Source: Flavobacteriales bacterium (GTDB lineage Bacteria > Bacteroidota > Bacteroidia > Flavobacteriales_E > Vicingaceae). Taken from it: a DNA stretch of 49,201 nucleotides. The notes beneath the pieces are model-generated. The model searched no databases. It was not told the origin of the DNA and saw nothing but the letters and a program-made list of their open reading frames with translations. Shown here in pieces: positions 17,512 through 28,251 of the stretch. The stretch's first letter is position 1. Each line of letters begins with the position of its first letter. Position numbers and translations under genes: made by a program. The stretch spans positions 1-49,201 of the forward strand of contig JABAZP010000019.1 in NCBI GenBank assembly GCA_018608405.1, read 5' to 3'.

Positions 17512-20268
17512 ATGGATAAGTTTTCTTATTTGAGCAATGCTGATGTTTCAGCCGTTGAAGAGCTCTATCAAAATTACCTAAACGACCCAAAGTCTGTTGA
17601 CGAAGGTTGGTCAAAATTCTTTGAAGGATTTGAATTTGCAAGGAAAAACTACGAAGAGGAAGTTACTTCGACAGTATCAGGTTCAAAAGGAGCTTTCACG
17701 GCTACAATTTCCACAGACAAAGAATTCAAAGTATTGAATTTGATTAATGGCTACCGAACAAGAGGTCACTTATTTACAAAAACAAACCCAGTAAGGGATC
17801 GAAGAAAGTACTCTCCAACTTTAGCAATAGAGAACTTTGGGTTATCTCAAGGAGATTTAAAAGAAAAATTCCATGCCGGAGCAGAAATTGGCCTTCAAGA
17901 TGCAACTCTGGAACAGATCATCTCTCACCTTGAAGATACGTATTGCTATTCTATTGGAATTGAATATAGATATATTCGGAAGCCAGAGAAGGTAAAGTGG
18001 TTACAAGAAAAATTAGAAATAAACAGAAATCAACCAGAGTTCACCAATGACGAGCGAAAACATATGCTAAAAAAACTGAGTCAGGCAGTTATGTTTGAGC
18101 AGTTCTTGCATAAAAAGTTTGTTGGTCAAAAACGTTTTTCACTAGAAGGAGGCGAAGCTTTAATTCCTGCATTAGATGCTGTAATTGAAATGGGCGCCAA
18201 CATGGGAATTGAAGAATTCGTTGTGGGAATGGCCCACCGTGGTCGGTTGAATGTATTGGCGAATATTTTCAATAAAACTTACGATGCAATATTTAGTGAG
18301 TTTGAAGGAAAAGAATACGAAGACAATTTATTTGATGGAGACGTAAAATACCACCTAGGTTACACCTGTGACGTTAAAACGGATAATGGAAAAAATGTTA
18401 AGTTGACACTTTCTCCAAATCCGTCTCATTTGGAGGCGGTTGACCCTATAGTAGAAGGTATTGCAAGGGCAAAGGTTGATGATTACTTGGGAAGTGATGA
18501 TAAAATCGCTCCAATTTTAATACATGGAGATGCTGCATTGGCAGGTCAAGGAATTGTTTACGAGGTCATTCAAATGGCCAACTTAGAAGGGTATAAAACC
18601 GGGGGTACAATTCACATTGTGATCAACAACCAAATTGGATTTACAACGAATTATTTAGATGGCCGTTCAAGTACTTACTGCACAGATGTTGCTAAGGTTA
18701 CTTTATGTCCAGTTTTCCATGTGAATGGAGACGATGTGGAGGCTGTTGTCCACACTATTAAACTGGCTCTTGAATACCGTAATAGATACAAAAAAGACGT
18801 ATTTGTTGATTTGTTATGCTACCGTAAATATGGTCACAATGAAGGAGATGAGCCTCGATTTACACAACCTATTCTGTACAAAGCGATTTCAAAACATAGC
18901 AACCCTCGAGATATTTACTTAAGTCAGTTAGCTGAAAAAGGAGTTATCACAAAGGATGAAGCAAAGTCGAATGCGACTGAGTTTAACACCTTGTTGCAGG
19001 AGCGGTTAAAAGATTCAAAAGAAATACACAAAGCAAAAATTACCAACTTTTTAGAAGCTACTTGGGAAGGTATAAGACCTTCAACAGATGAGGATTTTGA
19101 GAAATCTATCGATACTGGAGTGGCAAAAGAAAAAATAATGGAGTTGGGTAAAAAGTTAGTGACTCTTCCTGAAAATAAAGCTTTCTTTAAAAAATCAATG
19201 AAATTGATGGAAGATCGTCGAAAGATGATTGAAGAATCTAATGAGTTGGATTGGGGAATGGCTGAAACATTGGCTTATGGTTCACTTTTAGAGGATGGAA
19301 ATTCAGTTCGTATTTCGGGGCAAGATGTGGAAAGAGGGACATTTTCTCATCGTCATGCTGTAATTAAGGTAGAAGATTCTGAAGAAGAGTATATTCCATT
19401 CGCGAACATCAGTGAGAAACAAGGGAGGTTTGATATTTATAATTCATTACTTTCTGAATATGGGGTTCTTGGTTTTGAATATGGTTATGCTATGGCAATG
19501 CCAAATACCTTAACAATTTGGGAAGCTCAATTCGGAGATTTTAACAATGGGGCACAAATTATTATCGATCAGTTTTTAAGTGCCGCTGAGGATAAGTGGC
19601 GATCAAAAAGTGGTTTAGTGATGTTGCTGCCGCATGGATATGAAGGTCAGGGCTCCGAGCATTCTAGTGCTCGTTTAGAGAGATACTTGACACTTTGCGG
19701 AGATAACAACATGCAAGTTGCAAATTGCACCACACCTGCAAACTTCTTCCACATATTGAGAAGACAATTAAAAAGAGAATTTAGAACGCCTTTGGTAATT
19801 ATGACACCTAAAAGCTTGTTGAGACATCCTGAAGCAGTGTCGACAGTTGAAGAATTGGCAACAGGTAGATTCCAGGAAATTATAGCCGAAGAGGGAAATA
19901 GCAAAAAGGTAAAAACGGTAGTATGTTGTTCGGGTAAGCTTTTTTATGAATTAAGAAAAGCAAGAGATGAAAAAGGTGCTGACGACCTAACAATTGTAAG
20001 AATGGAGCAGTTGTACCCTTTCCCTCAAAAGCAATTTGATGAACTATTGGGGAGTTACCCAAACATGGAAAACTTGGTGTGGTCACAAGAAGAGCCTGAA
20101 AATATGGGTGCATGGAGGTTTATTAAAACAACCACCAGTCAATCTTCAGATTGGAAATTAGTTAGTCGTCATTCTAGTGCAAGTCCTGCGTCAGGTTCGT
20201 CTAAAGTATTTGAAACAAGACAAGCAAAAATTATTGAACAAACGTTGAGTTATTCAACTAAAAAATAA
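17512..20268 (+). CDS. sucA: 2-oxoglutarate dehydrogenase E1 component
   Basis: A 918-residue thiamine-diphosphate-dependent dehydrogenase that decarboxylates 2-oxoglutarate and passes the succinyl group to the lipoyl arm of E2, in the TCA cycle. The N-terminus ([20 protein letters not shown]) is the E2-binding segment typical of OGDH E1. [11 protein letters not shown] and [10 protein letters not shown] are active-site motifs; GDAALAGQG to NNQIGFTTN is the TPP/Mg site. The C-terminal half holds [16 protein letters not shown] and [13 protein letters not shown]. Length is normal. sucB follows after 4 nt, so they form one operon. E3 (lipoamide dehydrogenase) is not in the window. Confidence 0.97.
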   Translation: MDKFSYLSNADVSAVEELYQNYLNDPKSVDEGWSKFFEGFEFARKNYEEEVTSTVSGSKGAFTATISTDKEFKVLNLINGYRTRGHLFTKTNPVRDRRKYSPTLAIENFGLSQGDLKEKFHAGAEIGLQDATLEQIISHLEDTYCYSIGIEYRYIRKPEKVKWLQEKLEINRNQPEFTNDERKHMLKKLSQAVMFEQFLHKKFVGQKRFSLEGGEALIPALDAVIEMGANMGIEEFVVGMAHRGRLNVLANIFNKTYDAIFSEFEGKEYEDNLFDGDVKYHLGYTCDVKTDNGKNVKLTLSPNPSHLEAVDPIVEGIARAKVDDYLGSDDKIAPILIHGDAALAGQGIVYEVIQMANLEGYKTGGTIHIVINNQIGFTTNYLDGRSSTYCTDVAKVTLCPVFHVNGDDVEAVVHTIKLALEYRNRYKKDVFVDLLCYRKYGHNEGDEPRFTQPILYKAISKHSNPRDIYLSQLAEKGVITKDEAKSNATEFNTLLQERLKDSKEIHKAKITNFLEATWEGIRPSTDEDFEKSIDTGVAKEKIMELGKKLVTLPENKAFFKKSMKLMEDRRKMIEESNELDWGMAETLAYGSLLEDGNSVRISGQDVERGTFSHRHAVIKVEDSEEEYIPFANISEKQGRFDIYNSLLSEYGVLGFEYGYAMAMPNTLTIWEAQFGDFNNGAQIIIDQFLSAAEDKWRSKSGLVMLLPHGYEGQGSEHSSARLERYLTLCGDNNMQVANCTTPANFFHILRRQLKREFRTPLVIMTPKSLLRHPEAVSTVEELATGRFQEIIAEEGNSKKVKTVVCCSGKLFYELRKARDEKGADDLTIVRMEQLYPFPQKQFDELLGSYPNMENLVWSQEEPENMGAWRFIKTTTSQSSDWKLVSRHSSASPASGSSKVFETRQAKIIEQTLSYSTKK

Positions 20269-20272
20269 AAAA

Positions 20273-21517
20273 ATGGAAGAAGTAAAAGTTCCTAGTCCTG
20301 GTGAGTCTATCTCAGAAGTTGATATTGCTTCATGGACTGTTGCCGATGGAGATTATGTTGAAATTGATGATGTAATTGCTGAAATAGATTCAGATAAAGC
20401 AACGTTAGAATTAACTGCTACAGCAAGTGGAACGATTAGCCTAAAAGCTGAAGAGGGAGACACCGTTGAGGTGGGTCAAATTGTTGCGGAAATTGATACT
20501 TCTGCTGAAGCTCCTGCTGGTAGCCCAGCCCCAAAAGAGGAGAAAAAAGAAGCAGCAACTGCCCCTGCTCCTAAAGAGGAAACTCCTAAAGCTTCGGCTG
20601 CTCCTGAATCAACTTCACATGCAGCGGGTCATCCTTCACCTTCAGCGAAAAAAGTGATGGCTGAGAATAACATTTCTGCAAACCAAGTAAGTGGAACCGG
20701 TAAAGGAGGTAGAATTACGAAACAAGATGTTGTTAATGCGATGTCGGCAGGAATTTCAGCTGACTCCGCTCAAGGCTGGGGAGGTTCTAGAGATCAATCT
20801 AGAGAGAAAATGTCTTCATTGAGAAGAAAAGTGGCTGAAAGGTTGGTTGCTGTGAAGAATGAAACAGCCATGTTAACTACTTTTAATGAAGTAGATATGA
20901 CAGAGGTGATGGCCTTGAGAAGTAGAATGAAAGAACGTTTTAGAGAGCATCACAATGTGAACTTAGGGTTTATGTCATTCTTTACGAAAGCAGTTACAGA
21001 GGCATTAAATCACTTTCCAAAAGTAAACGGAATGATTGATGGCAATGAAATGGTTTTTCACAACTATGCAGATATTGGAATTGCAGTAAGTTCTCCAAAA
21101 GGATTAATGGTGCCTGTGGTTAGAAATGCGGAGCAAATGAGTTTAGCAGAAATAGAAGCAGACATTAAACGCTTAGCACTAAAAGCGAGAGACGGAAAGC
21201 TTTCCATGGGTGAAATGACTGGCGGAACATTTACGATTACCAATGGCGGTGTTTTTGGAAGTATGATGAGTACTCCGATTATTAACCCACCACAATCTGC
21301 AATATTAGGGATGCACAACATCGTTGAACGACCAATGGCAATTAATGGTGAAGTTAAAATCAGACCAATGATGTATCTCGCTTTGTCTTACGACCATAGG
21401 ATTATTGATGGGAAAGAATCTGTTGGGTTTTTAGTAAAAGTCAAAGAAATGATTGAAAACCCGTCTAAAATTATTTTTGGTGGAAAAGACCCTGATGAGG
21501 TTTTACTAGGATTGTAA
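20273..21517 (+). CDS. sucB: 2-oxoglutarate dehydrogenase E2, dihydrolipoyl succinyltransferase
   Basis: A 414-residue acyltransferase core of the OGDH complex. The lipoyl domain is at 1-77 with Lys42 in DSDKATLEL as the lipoylated residue. An Ala/Pro/Lys/Glu-rich flexible linker spans about 78-120. The peripheral subunit-binding domain (about 125-160) contains [12 protein letters not shown] and [13 protein letters not shown]. The catalytic domain ends with SYDHRIIDG, His375 and Asp379 being the active-site pair. There is one lipoyl domain, as in bacterial SucB. It lies 4 nt after sucA and ends in front of a strong terminator. Confidence 0.96.
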   Translation: MEEVKVPSPGESISEVDIASWTVADGDYVEIDDVIAEIDSDKATLELTATASGTISLKAEEGDTVEVGQIVAEIDTSAEAPAGSPAPKEEKKEAATAPAPKEETPKASAAPESTSHAAGHPSPSAKKVMAENNISANQVSGTGKGGRITKQDVVNAMSAGISADSAQGWGGSRDQSREKMSSLRRKVAERLVAVKNETAMLTTFNEVDMTEVMALRSRMKERFREHHNVNLGFMSFFTKAVTEALNHFPKVNGMIDGNEMVFHNYADIGIAVSSPKGLMVPVVRNAEQMSLAEIEADIKRLALKARDGKLSMGEMTGGTFTITNGGVFGSMMSTPIINPPQSAILGMHNIVERPMAINGEVKIRPMMYLALSYDHRIIDGKESVGFLVKVKEMIENPSKIIFGGKDPDEVLLGL

Positions 21518-21541
21518 TAATTAGTTCAAATTACAACTCTG

Positions 21542-21579
21542 TAGCCTTTATGTTCGTTAGAACATAAAGGCTATTTTTT
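21542..21579 (+). terminator. Intrinsic terminator of sucAB, abutting the next start codon
   Basis: A perfect 14-bp stem (21542-21555 with 21560-21573), GTTA loop, then six T. It lies 24 nt after the sucB stop. The T tract runs directly into the ATG at 21580, so the hairpin occupies the whole initiation region of the following gene. Confidence 0.88.
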
Positions 21580-22053
21580 ATGAAACACATTATCTCCTTA
21601 TTTTTTCTTTTAGCTTACTTAAGCGGTAGTGCACAACAACCAGGTTCACTTACGATTCACGGTATCGTTGTGTACAAGAAAAGTAAATTAAATGATGTTA
21701 GGATTGAGGTATTTAAAGACAATGAATTGCAACACGAGGTTGAAAATTTGAGCAATGGAAGTTTTAAAGTCACTTTACAACTTGGTTCAGTATACAATGT
21801 CTCGTTTTTTAAAAATGGCTTCATTGAAAAATCAATAGCTGTGGTTGCAAAGGCTGACTCTTCAATTTCTATTAGTGGACGATTTTTTTACCAATTAGAT
21901 ATTGAACTCTTTAAAGAAGAGGATGAAGTGGTTGATGAAACTGTATTGCCTCCGGCAGCTAAGTTGTACATTAATGAGCAGTTAACAGGCTTCACGTATG
22001 ACAAGAAATATGTTAAATGGGTGGCAAAAAAATACAAAGAGGAGAGGGAGTAA
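21580..22053 (+). CDS. Small secreted protein with carboxypeptidase-regulatory-like fold
   Basis: A 157-residue exported protein. The first 18 residues (MKHIISLFFLLAYLSGSAQ) are a Sec signal peptide cut after a small-residue/AQ site. The following 80 or so residues (SLTIHGIVVYKKSKLNDVRIEVFKDN onwards in pattern) resemble a transthyretin/CarboxypepD_reg beta-sandwich. The tail is charged, ending KYKEERE. Function unknown; such modules are common in Bacteroidota envelope proteins. The start codon is fixed by the signal peptide, yet it directly follows the sucAB terminator, so its promoter must overlap the hairpin or expression relies on readthrough. purD follows 46 nt later. Confidence 0.75.
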   Translation: MKHIISLFFLLAYLSGSAQQPGSLTIHGIVVYKKSKLNDVRIEVFKDNELQHEVENLSNGSFKVTLQLGSVYNVSFFKNGFIEKSIAVVAKADSSISISGRFFYQLDIELFKEEDEVVDETVLPPAAKLYINEQLTGFTYDKKYVKWVAKKYKEERE

Positions 22054-22099
22054 TAACTCGATTTTGCTAATTGAATTCGTTTCTTTGTAAAAAAAACAC

Positions 22100-23380
22100 A
22101 TGAATATCCTCATTTTAGGTTCAGGCGGTCGAGAGCATGCAATTGCTTGGAAGCTGAAACAAAGTCCAAAAACAAGTAACCTCTATATTGCTCCTGGGAA
22201 TGCCGGAACAATTGATGTTGGAACGAATTTGAATATTGGGGTAAGTGACTTCAATGCAATTGCTGACTGCGTTAAAAAGCATCACATTAGAATGATTGTG
22301 GTGGGACCTGAAGCCCCTTTAGTAGAAGGTATTGTTGATTTTTTTAGATCTAAGAATGAGTTTTCCGAGTTGAAAATTATTGGACCTGCTAAATATGGAG
22401 CCCAATTGGAGGGAAGCAAAGAGTTCGCAAAAGATTTTATGATCCGTAACCAAGTTCCTACCGCTCGATTTAAGTCTTTTACTGCTTCAACGTTAACAGA
22501 GGGTTATTCTTTTTTGGAGAGTTTGAATTCGCCCTATGTTTTAAAGGCAGATGGGTTAGCAGGCGGCAAAGGTGTCTTAATCTTGAATGATTTAGATGAA
22601 GCGAAAAGCGAGCTAAAGTCAATGTTAGTTGATGCGAAGTTCGGTGCGGCAAGTTCCAATGTCGTTATAGAAGAGTATTTAGATGGAATTGAAATGTCAG
22701 TTTTTGTGCTTACAGATGGCGTAAACTATCAAATTTTACCCGAAGCAAAAGATTATAAGCGGATTGGAGAAGGGGACACAGGCCTGAATACCGGAGGAAT
22801 GGGTGCCGTGTCACCGGTTCCATTCATGAATGATGAGCTCAGCGAAAGAATCAAAAATAAGGTTGTTGAGCCGAGCGTAAATGGATTGAAAAAAGAGAAA
22901 ATCGATTATAAGGGCTTTCTTTTTATCGGATTGATGATTGTGGATAATCAGCCGTTTGTAATTGAGTACAATGTAAGAATGGGAGACCCCGAGACAGAAG
23001 TAGTGATGCCTAGAATAAAGTCCGACTTGGTAGACCATTTAAATGCTTGCGCTGATGGAAAGTTAAATGAATCTCCGATAGAGTTTGAAGAAAATGCGGC
23101 CACAACAGTTATGTTAGTGGCAGAAGGTTATCCTGAAGCCTATGAAAAAGGTAAAGAAATGACAGGGTTTGATCACCTAGTTGACTGCTTGGCCTTTCAC
23201 GCAGGAACTAAAGAGACGAGTGGCAAGATTTTGACTAATGGCGGCAGAATATTAGCAATATCCGCATTAGGAGAGAACTTTAAAGACGCTTTAGCAAAAT
23301 CTTATCGAAATGCTGATCGTATTTTGTATCAGGGGAAGTACTATAGAAAAGATATTGGATTTGATTTAATGAAATATTAG
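22100..23380 (+). CDS. purD: Phosphoribosylamine-glycine ligase
   Basis: A 426-residue ATP-grasp enzyme for step two of purine synthesis: phosphoribosylamine plus glycine plus ATP gives GAR. The N-terminus ILGSGGREHAIAWKL is the family signature. ADGLAGGKGV is the ATP-grasp glycine loop, and EYNVRMGDPETEVVMPR holds metal-binding residues. Length is typical of monofunctional PurD. It converges on the small membrane gene at 23385 with four bases between, and a short hairpin overlaps both stop codons. purQ lies 1.3 kb on. Confidence 0.96.
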   Translation: MNILILGSGGREHAIAWKLKQSPKTSNLYIAPGNAGTIDVGTNLNIGVSDFNAIADCVKKHHIRMIVVGPEAPLVEGIVDFFRSKNEFSELKIIGPAKYGAQLEGSKEFAKDFMIRNQVPTARFKSFTASTLTEGYSFLESLNSPYVLKADGLAGGKGVLILNDLDEAKSELKSMLVDAKFGAASSNVVIEEYLDGIEMSVFVLTDGVNYQILPEAKDYKRIGEGDTGLNTGGMGAVSPVPFMNDELSERIKNKVVEPSVNGLKKEKIDYKGFLFIGLMIVDNQPFVIEYNVRMGDPETEVVMPRIKSDLVDHLNACADGKLNESPIEFEENAATTVMLVAEGYPEAYEKGKEMTGFDHLVDCLAFHAGTKETSGKILTNGGRILAISALGENFKDALAKSYRNADRILYQGKYYRKDIGFDLMKY

Positions 23381-23384
23381 AGTG

Positions 23385-23570
23385 TTACTCTATTGTTCCA
23401 TCTTTTTTGGCAGTTGCCTTGTATTTCTTTAATTCTAGAATCCAATAAACTAAGCCGGCAAAAATTACTCCTGAAAATAGGATGTTTGGCAAATTTCCTA
23501 GTGTTGGTAACACTTTGAAGGTTGCTGTTAATAGATCACCCAATCCATATACTATATCATTCCAGCTCAT
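23385..23570 (-). CDS. Small single-helix membrane protein (DUF6341-like)
   Basis: A 61-residue protein with one or two hydrophobic stretches, the clearer one FSGVIFAGLVYWILEL at about 32-48, followed by a positively charged tail KKYKATAKKD. The pattern of an amphipathic N-terminus then YWxLxLKK strongly resembles the DUF6341 proteins encoded next to purD in Flavobacteriia. That resemblance is from memory, not from a search. Its role is unknown. It is transcribed away from the DUF6427-like gene (78-nt divergent gap) and towards purD. Confidence 0.72.
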   Translation of the reverse strand: MSWNDIVYGLGDLLTATFKVLPTLGNLPNILFSGVIFAGLVYWILELKKYKATAKKDGTIE

Positions 23571-23648
23571 AATTGCTTATTTTAATTAAAACACAAAAAT
23601 AATAAAGAATTGTAATTTTAAATTACTTTTTAACCCCAACCTTAAGCT

Positions 23649-24584
23649 TTGCTATTTAAAATACAACAAAACATATTTATCAACCTCGTTTTCATCCTAT
23701 TTGGAACGGTTCTGCTTTGGTTGTCATTAGCACATTTGGAGGCGATTTATTTTGATGGTAAATACTCTTTACTTAACATTTCATCGATAAAAAATAACTC
23801 TTGGTTAAATGCAATTTTTGCACTTCTTGTGTTAATATCTGCATATGTGATTTTTCGAATTAACAAAGCGCAGCGCTTTGTAGAAGGAAATTCGTTTCCG
23901 TTTATGCTGTTTACCTCGCTAGGGTTGAGCGCAAGTATTGTATCTAATGTTTCTATTACAGATACGTTTGCAGTTTTACTCTCTCTTTTAAGTTTGTCGT
24001 TGGTACTTCAAATCCACAATCAAAAATCAGTTTTAGGTCTATTGTTTTTATCTTCAATAATGCTGAGTATTTCCGCGGTACTTTTCTATCCAAGTTTGTT
24101 TCTCTTCTCAATACCGTTACTGAACATGGCATTTTTTAGACCTTTTGAAGTTCGAGATTATGCAGTTGTGCTTGTAGGGTTTTCATTGGTTTTATTCTAT
24201 TTGTTTTGTTTATCTTATCTGCTCGATGTATCTGTAACGGTTTCAAATATTGATGTTAACATTAGGGAATCGATGATTCCATTTGCCCTTGACTTACTTC
24301 CCTTAGTGTTATTTTCTTTGTTCTCAATGATTGGAGCATTAAAGTTATTTTTTGATCGAACAAAATTTGTCGCACGTCAACGAAATCAGCTCCTAGCAAT
24401 AGCAGTTTATGTTATTATTCAACTGGTGTTGTTTTTAATCCTTCAGAACGCAGTATTTTGGGTTAGCATGGTGCCAATTTTGTCTATATTCCTTTCATAT
24501 TATTATAAAACCAACAATCGAAAATGGCTCCTAGACTTAGTGTCACTGCTTTTCATTGTTGCACTAATTTGGTTAAAATTTTAA
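23649..24584 (+). CDS. Polytopic membrane protein (DUF6427-like)
   Basis: A 311-residue very hydrophobic inner-membrane protein with about nine or ten predicted helices and almost no soluble domain. The start is a TTG at 23649; no ATG exists until well inside helix three, so a non-ATG start is needed to keep the first helix. The position between purD and purQ, beside the DUF6341-like gene, and the overall pattern agree with the DUF6427 family of Flavobacteriia. There are no catalytic motifs that I recognise. It may act in polysaccharide or lipid handling as other such polytopic proteins do, but this is a guess. Confidence 0.72.
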   Translation: MLFKIQQNIFINLVFILFGTVLLWLSLAHLEAIYFDGKYSLLNISSIKNNSWLNAIFALLVLISAYVIFRINKAQRFVEGNSFPFMLFTSLGLSASIVSNVSITDTFAVLLSLLSLSLVLQIHNQKSVLGLLFLSSIMLSISAVLFYPSLFLFSIPLLNMAFFRPFEVRDYAVVLVGFSLVLFYLFCLSYLLDVSVTVSNIDVNIRESMIPFALDLLPLVLFSLFSMIGALKLFFDRTKFVARQRNQLLAIAVYVIIQLVLFLILQNAVFWVSMVPILSIFLSYYYKTNNRKWLLDLVSLLFIVALIWLKF

Positions 24585-24618
24585 GAGAATAGAGGGTAAG
24601 CCTGTGGTTTGGTTTTTT

Positions 24619-24626
24619 TACTTTTG
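24619..24626 (+). promoter_or_regulatory. -7 box (TAnnTTTG type) for purQ
   Basis: TACTTTTG matches TAnnTTTG exactly, 15 nt before the purQ ATG. The following bases GTAAAAAATAAAT are A-rich as in typical leaders of this phylum. No TTG is present 17-23 nt upstream. Confidence 0.45.
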
Positions 24627-24641
24627 TAAAAAATAAATAGT

Positions 24642-25334
24642 ATGAAATTTGGAGTAATAACTTTTCCTGGTTCTAATTGTGATCAAGACATGATTTATGT
24701 GTTAGAGAGCACAATGGGCTATGAGGTCGAGCGCCTATGGCATAAGGATGCGGATTTAAAAGGAGTGGATTTTGTAATTCTTCCCGGCGGGTTCTCATTT
24801 GGAGATTATTTACGTTCAGGAGCAATTGCCAATTATTCTCCAATTATGGGTGAAGTGCAAAAACATGCTGCCAAAGGTGGTTATGTATTGGGTATTTGTA
24901 ACGGTTTTCAAATTTTGTGCGAGTCAAAACTATTGCCAGGAACGCTGTTGCACAATAATCATCAGAAGTTTACCTGTAAGAATGTTTACTTAAAGGCGGA
25001 CAATAACGCTTCTATTATAAATCAAGGAGTTTCAACAGAAGACGTGTTAAAAATACCGATTGCTCACGCTGAAGGAAGGTATTATGCACCTGAAGATATG
25101 CTAAGTAAAATTATCCACAACAATCAGGTAATTTATAGGTATTGCGACATTAATGGAAACGTAACGGATGACGCCAACCCTAATGGTTCTTTAGAAAATA
25201 TTGCAGGTGTTTGCAACGAAGGGAGAAATGTATTCGGAATGATGCCTCACCCAGAAAGAGCAGCAGACCCAACATTAGGTAACACTGATGGTATGAAGAT
25301 ATTTGAATCCATGATGGGATTAATTGACGCGTGA
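24642..25334 (+). CDS. purQ: Phosphoribosylformylglycinamidine synthase, glutaminase subunit
   Basis: A 230-residue class I glutamine amidotransferase that supplies ammonia to PurL for FGAM synthesis in purine synthesis. [13 protein letters not shown] is the N-terminal signature. The nucleophile is Cys86 in [16 protein letters not shown] near the C-terminus carries the His and Glu of the triad. It is a free-standing small PurQ, which implies the small-PurL plus PurS form of the enzyme rather than the fused 1300-residue PurL. purL and purS are not in this window. cysQ follows 38 nt later. Confidence 0.95.
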   Translation: MKFGVITFPGSNCDQDMIYVLESTMGYEVERLWHKDADLKGVDFVILPGGFSFGDYLRSGAIANYSPIMGEVQKHAAKGGYVLGICNGFQILCESKLLPGTLLHNNHQKFTCKNVYLKADNNASIINQGVSTEDVLKIPIAHAEGRYYAPEDMLSKIIHNNQVIYRYCDINGNVTDDANPNGSLENIAGVCNEGRNVFGMMPHPERAADPTLGNTDGMKIFESMMGLIDA

Positions 25335-25372
25335 TATTTTAACGCTTAAAAAACTTCTTTAGAAGTTGTTGA

Positions 25373-26182
25373 ATGGAATTACAGAAAAAGAAAGAGTTAA
25401 TAGAATTGTGCAGTCGCGCAGCATTGGTAGCGGGAAAAGCAATTTTAGAAATATACAATTCTGATTTTGCTGTTGAGCATAAAGACGATAAATCACCCTT
25501 AACAGAAGCAGACAAACAATCGCATTTGGCGATAGTGGCAATGCTAAAAGAAACTGGCATCCCAATTTTAAGTGAAGAAGGAAGGGATATTCCGTTCGAG
25601 GAAAGAAAAGATTGGGACTACCTTTGGATGATTGATCCCCTTGACGGGACTAAGGAGTTTGTCAAAAGAAACGGGGAGTTCACGGTCAACATTGCATTAA
25701 TTCACAATCAAAAGGCAATTATGGGAATTATTTATGTTCCCGTTAAAGACGATTTATACCTTGGAGTTCAAAAAGTAGGGTCTTTTAAGGTCGAAGCGTT
25801 TTCTGCTCTTGAAGAAATAAGTACAGAGAAACTTTTGAATGATGAAACGAAACTGCCTAAAGCGGTTGACAGAAAATACACCATTGTTGGCAGTCGTTCT
25901 CATATGTCACCAGAAACAGAACAATTTATTGGAGCTAAAAGAGTCGAACAGGGAGAAGTTGAAATGATTTCTGTTGGAAGTTCCTTAAAGCTTTGCATGG
26001 TTGCAGAAGGCTTGGCAGACGATTATCCTCGTTTTGCACCAACAATGGAATGGGATACTGCTGCAGGGCAGGCAATTGTTGAAGCAATGGGAGGAAAAGT
26101 AATTGATTGGGAAACAAAAATTGCTATGAAATACAATAGAAAAGACCTATTGAACAAGTGGTTTTTGGTAACAAAAAGCTAG
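25373..26182 (+). CDS. cysQ: 3'(2'),5'-bisphosphate nucleotidase
   Basis: A 269-residue Li+-sensitive, Mg2+-dependent phosphatase of the inositol-monophosphatase fold. It removes the 3' phosphate of PAP, the by-product of sulfate activation and sulfotransferase reactions. Metal-binding motifs are clear: Glu69 in SEEGRDIPFEER, Asp88 and Asp91 in DPLDGTKEF, and EWDTAAGQAIVEAMGG near the C-terminus. Length matches CysQ. It stands between purQ and gmd. In some marine bacteria cysQ sits with sulfated-glycan or sulfate-assimilation genes; none is visible here. Confidence 0.93.
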   Translation: MELQKKKELIELCSRAALVAGKAILEIYNSDFAVEHKDDKSPLTEADKQSHLAIVAMLKETGIPILSEEGRDIPFEERKDWDYLWMIDPLDGTKEFVKRNGEFTVNIALIHNQKAIMGIIYVPVKDDLYLGVQKVGSFKVEAFSALEEISTEKLLNDETKLPKAVDRKYTIVGSRSHMSPETEQFIGAKRVEQGEVEMISVGSSLKLCMVAEGLADDYPRFAPTMEWDTAAGQAIVEAMGGKVIDWETKIAMKYNRKDLLNKWFLVTKS

Positions 26183-26231
26183 GTAGTAGTTTTTTGAAAA
26201 GAGTTAATATTGTAGAAGTAAAAAATATATT

Positions 26232-27320
26232 ATGAGTAAAGTAGCGCTGATTACAGGTATTACAGGACAAGATGGAGCTTATTTAGCTGAATTGCTTTTG
26301 GATAAAGGGTATGAGGTTCATGGTGTTAAAAGAAGAAGTTCTTTATTTAATACCGATAGAATTGATCACTTATATCAAGATCCACATGAAAAAGGAGTTA
26401 AGCTTAAGTTGCATTTTGGAGACCTTACGGATTCCTCTAATTTAACGCGCATTATTCAAGAAGTTCAACCAGATGAGATTTATAATTTAGCTGCACAATC
26501 TCATGTGAAAGTGTCATTTGAAACACCTGAATACACAGCAAATTCAGACGCAATGGGTACCTTAAGAATTTTGGAAGCCATTCGGATTTTGAAATTGGAA
26601 AAGAAAACTCGTTTTTATCAAGCATCTACTTCTGAATTATACGGTAAAGTGCAAGAAGTTCCACAAAAAGAAACAACTCCATTCTATCCAAGAAGCCCTT
26701 ACGGTGTTGCAAAATTGTATGGTTTTTGGATTGTAAAAAATTACCGTGAAGCATATGGAATGTTTGCATGTAATGGAATACTTTTTAACCATGAAAGTCC
26801 ACTAAGAGGAGAAACTTTTGTAACCAGAAAGATTACAAGAGCTGCCGCAAGAATAAGTCTGGGTATGCAGGATACTGTTTACTTGGGCAATTTAGATGCT
26901 CAAAGAGATTGGGGGCATGCCAAGGACTATGTAGAAGGTATGTGGAGAATGTTGCAAGTAGATGTGGCAGATGATTATGTTTTAGCAACCGGAGAGATGA
27001 TTACTGTGAGAGAATTTGTTTCCCGTTCGTTTAAAGAATTGGACATTGAGGTAGAGTGGAAAGGAGAAGGTGTTAACGAAATTGGCATCAATAAAGCAAC
27101 TGGGAAAACCATTGTTAAAGTAGACCCTAAATACTTTCGACCAACAGAAGTTGAATTATTGGTTGGAGATGCTTCTAAAGCTAAAAAAGAGTTAGGTTGG
27201 ACCCCAACACACTCAATAGACGATTTAGTAAAAGATATGGTTCAGTCTGACTTGGCACTATTTAAAAGAGACAAGTACTTGATGGAAGGCGGTCATAAAG
27301 TTTACGATTTTCATGAATAG
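26232..27320 (+). CDS. gmd: GDP-mannose 4,6-dehydratase
   Basis: A 362-residue extended SDR that converts GDP-D-mannose to GDP-4-keto-6-deoxymannose, the first committed step of GDP-L-fucose synthesis. [15 protein letters not shown] is the NADP-binding loop and KRRSS the phosphate-contacting segment. The catalytic set is STSELYG and [21 protein letters not shown] and [17 protein letters not shown] are diagnostic of Gmd. The stop overlaps the fcl start by eight bases, so the two are translationally coupled. Confidence 0.97.
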   Translation: MSKVALITGITGQDGAYLAELLLDKGYEVHGVKRRSSLFNTDRIDHLYQDPHEKGVKLKLHFGDLTDSSNLTRIIQEVQPDEIYNLAAQSHVKVSFETPEYTANSDAMGTLRILEAIRILKLEKKTRFYQASTSELYGKVQEVPQKETTPFYPRSPYGVAKLYGFWIVKNYREAYGMFACNGILFNHESPLRGETFVTRKITRAAARISLGMQDTVYLGNLDAQRDWGHAKDYVEGMWRMLQVDVADDYVLATGEMITVREFVSRSFKELDIEVEWKGEGVNEIGINKATGKTIVKVDPKYFRPTEVELLVGDASKAKKELGWTPTHSIDDLVKDMVQSDLALFKRDKYLMEGGHKVYDFHE

Positions 27321-28251
27321 AGCCGATAAAATTTATGTGGCGGGTCATCGAGGAATGGTTGGTTCGGCTATTGTTAGAAAGCTAGAACAACAGGGATTCT
27401 TTAATCTCGTTGTTAAAACTTCTGCTGAGCTTGATTTAAGAAATCAAAAAGCGGTAAACGACTTTTTTGAAGAAGAGAAGCCAAGCTACGTTTTTTTGGC
27501 CGCAGCAAAAGTGGGAGGTATTCAAGCAAATAATATATATAGAGCTGACTTTCTCTATGATAACCTTATGATTGAAGCGAATATTATTAGCGCTTCACAT
27601 GTGAATAAGGTTGATAAGTTATTGTTTTTAGGGTCCTCATGTATTTATCCCAAAATGGCTCCACAGCCGCTGAAAGAAGAATACTTATTGACTGATACGT
27701 TGGAATATACGAATGAGCCTTATGCGATTGCCAAAATTGCAGGGATCAAAATGTGTGAGAATTATCGGAAACAATACGGATGTAACTTTATATCTGCTAT
27801 GCCTACGAACTTGTATGGACCAAACGATAATTACGACTTAAACAATTCTCATGTACTACCTGCTTTATTACGAAAGTTTCACATGGCTAAGAAAAATGGT
27901 GCGGAATCTGTTGAAATATGGGGTAGCGGAAGTCCAAAAAGGGAGTTCTTACACGTAGATGATTTAGCCGAGGCTTGTTTTGTTTTAATGCAAGAATACG
28001 ACGGAGAGGAATGGTTTAACATAGGCACAGGTGAGGACATTTCAATAAAAGACCTGGCAAATACAATAAAAGACGTAGTTGGTTTTGAGGGAGAATTAAA
28101 GTTCGATGCGACCAAACCAGATGGAACACCAAGGAAATTAATGGATGTAAGTAAACTACATTCCGTTGGATGGAAACATAAGATTGAACTGAAAGAAGGG
28201 ATTAAATCTGTATACAACGAAGTTAAAAACATGAATTTTGAACTGGTTTAA
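27313..28251 (+). CDS. fcl: GDP-L-fucose synthase
   Basis: A 312-residue SDR that epimerises and reduces the Gmd product to GDP-L-fucose. [14 protein letters not shown] is the NADP loop. [15 protein letters not shown] and YAIAKIAG hold the catalytic Ser, Cys, Tyr and Lys. [13 protein letters not shown] and [16 protein letters not shown] are diagnostic. With gmd it forms a complete two-step pathway from GDP-mannose. The next gene overlaps its 3' end by 14 bases. Fucose would feed surface glycans, in line with the downstream glycan genes. Confidence 0.97.
   Translation: MNRADKIYVAGHRGMVGSAIVRKLEQQGFFNLVVKTSAELDLRNQKAVNDFFEEEKPSYVFLAAAKVGGIQANNIYRADFLYDNLMIEANIISASHVNKVDKLLFLGSSCIYPKMAPQPLKEEYLLTDTLEYTNEPYAIAKIAGIKMCENYRKQYGCNFISAMPTNLYGPNDNYDLNNSHVLPALLRKFHMAKKNGAESVEIWGSGSPKREFLHVDDLAEACFVLMQEYDGEEWFNIGTGEDISIKDLANTIKDVVGFEGELKFDATKPDGTPRKLMDVSKLHSVGWKHKIELKEGIKSVYNEVKNMNFELV

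Noticed and set aside
20466..20657. 63-codon Leu/Lys-rich frame inside sucB
   Set aside because: It is a frame-shifted reading of the Ala/Pro/Lys linker of SucB.
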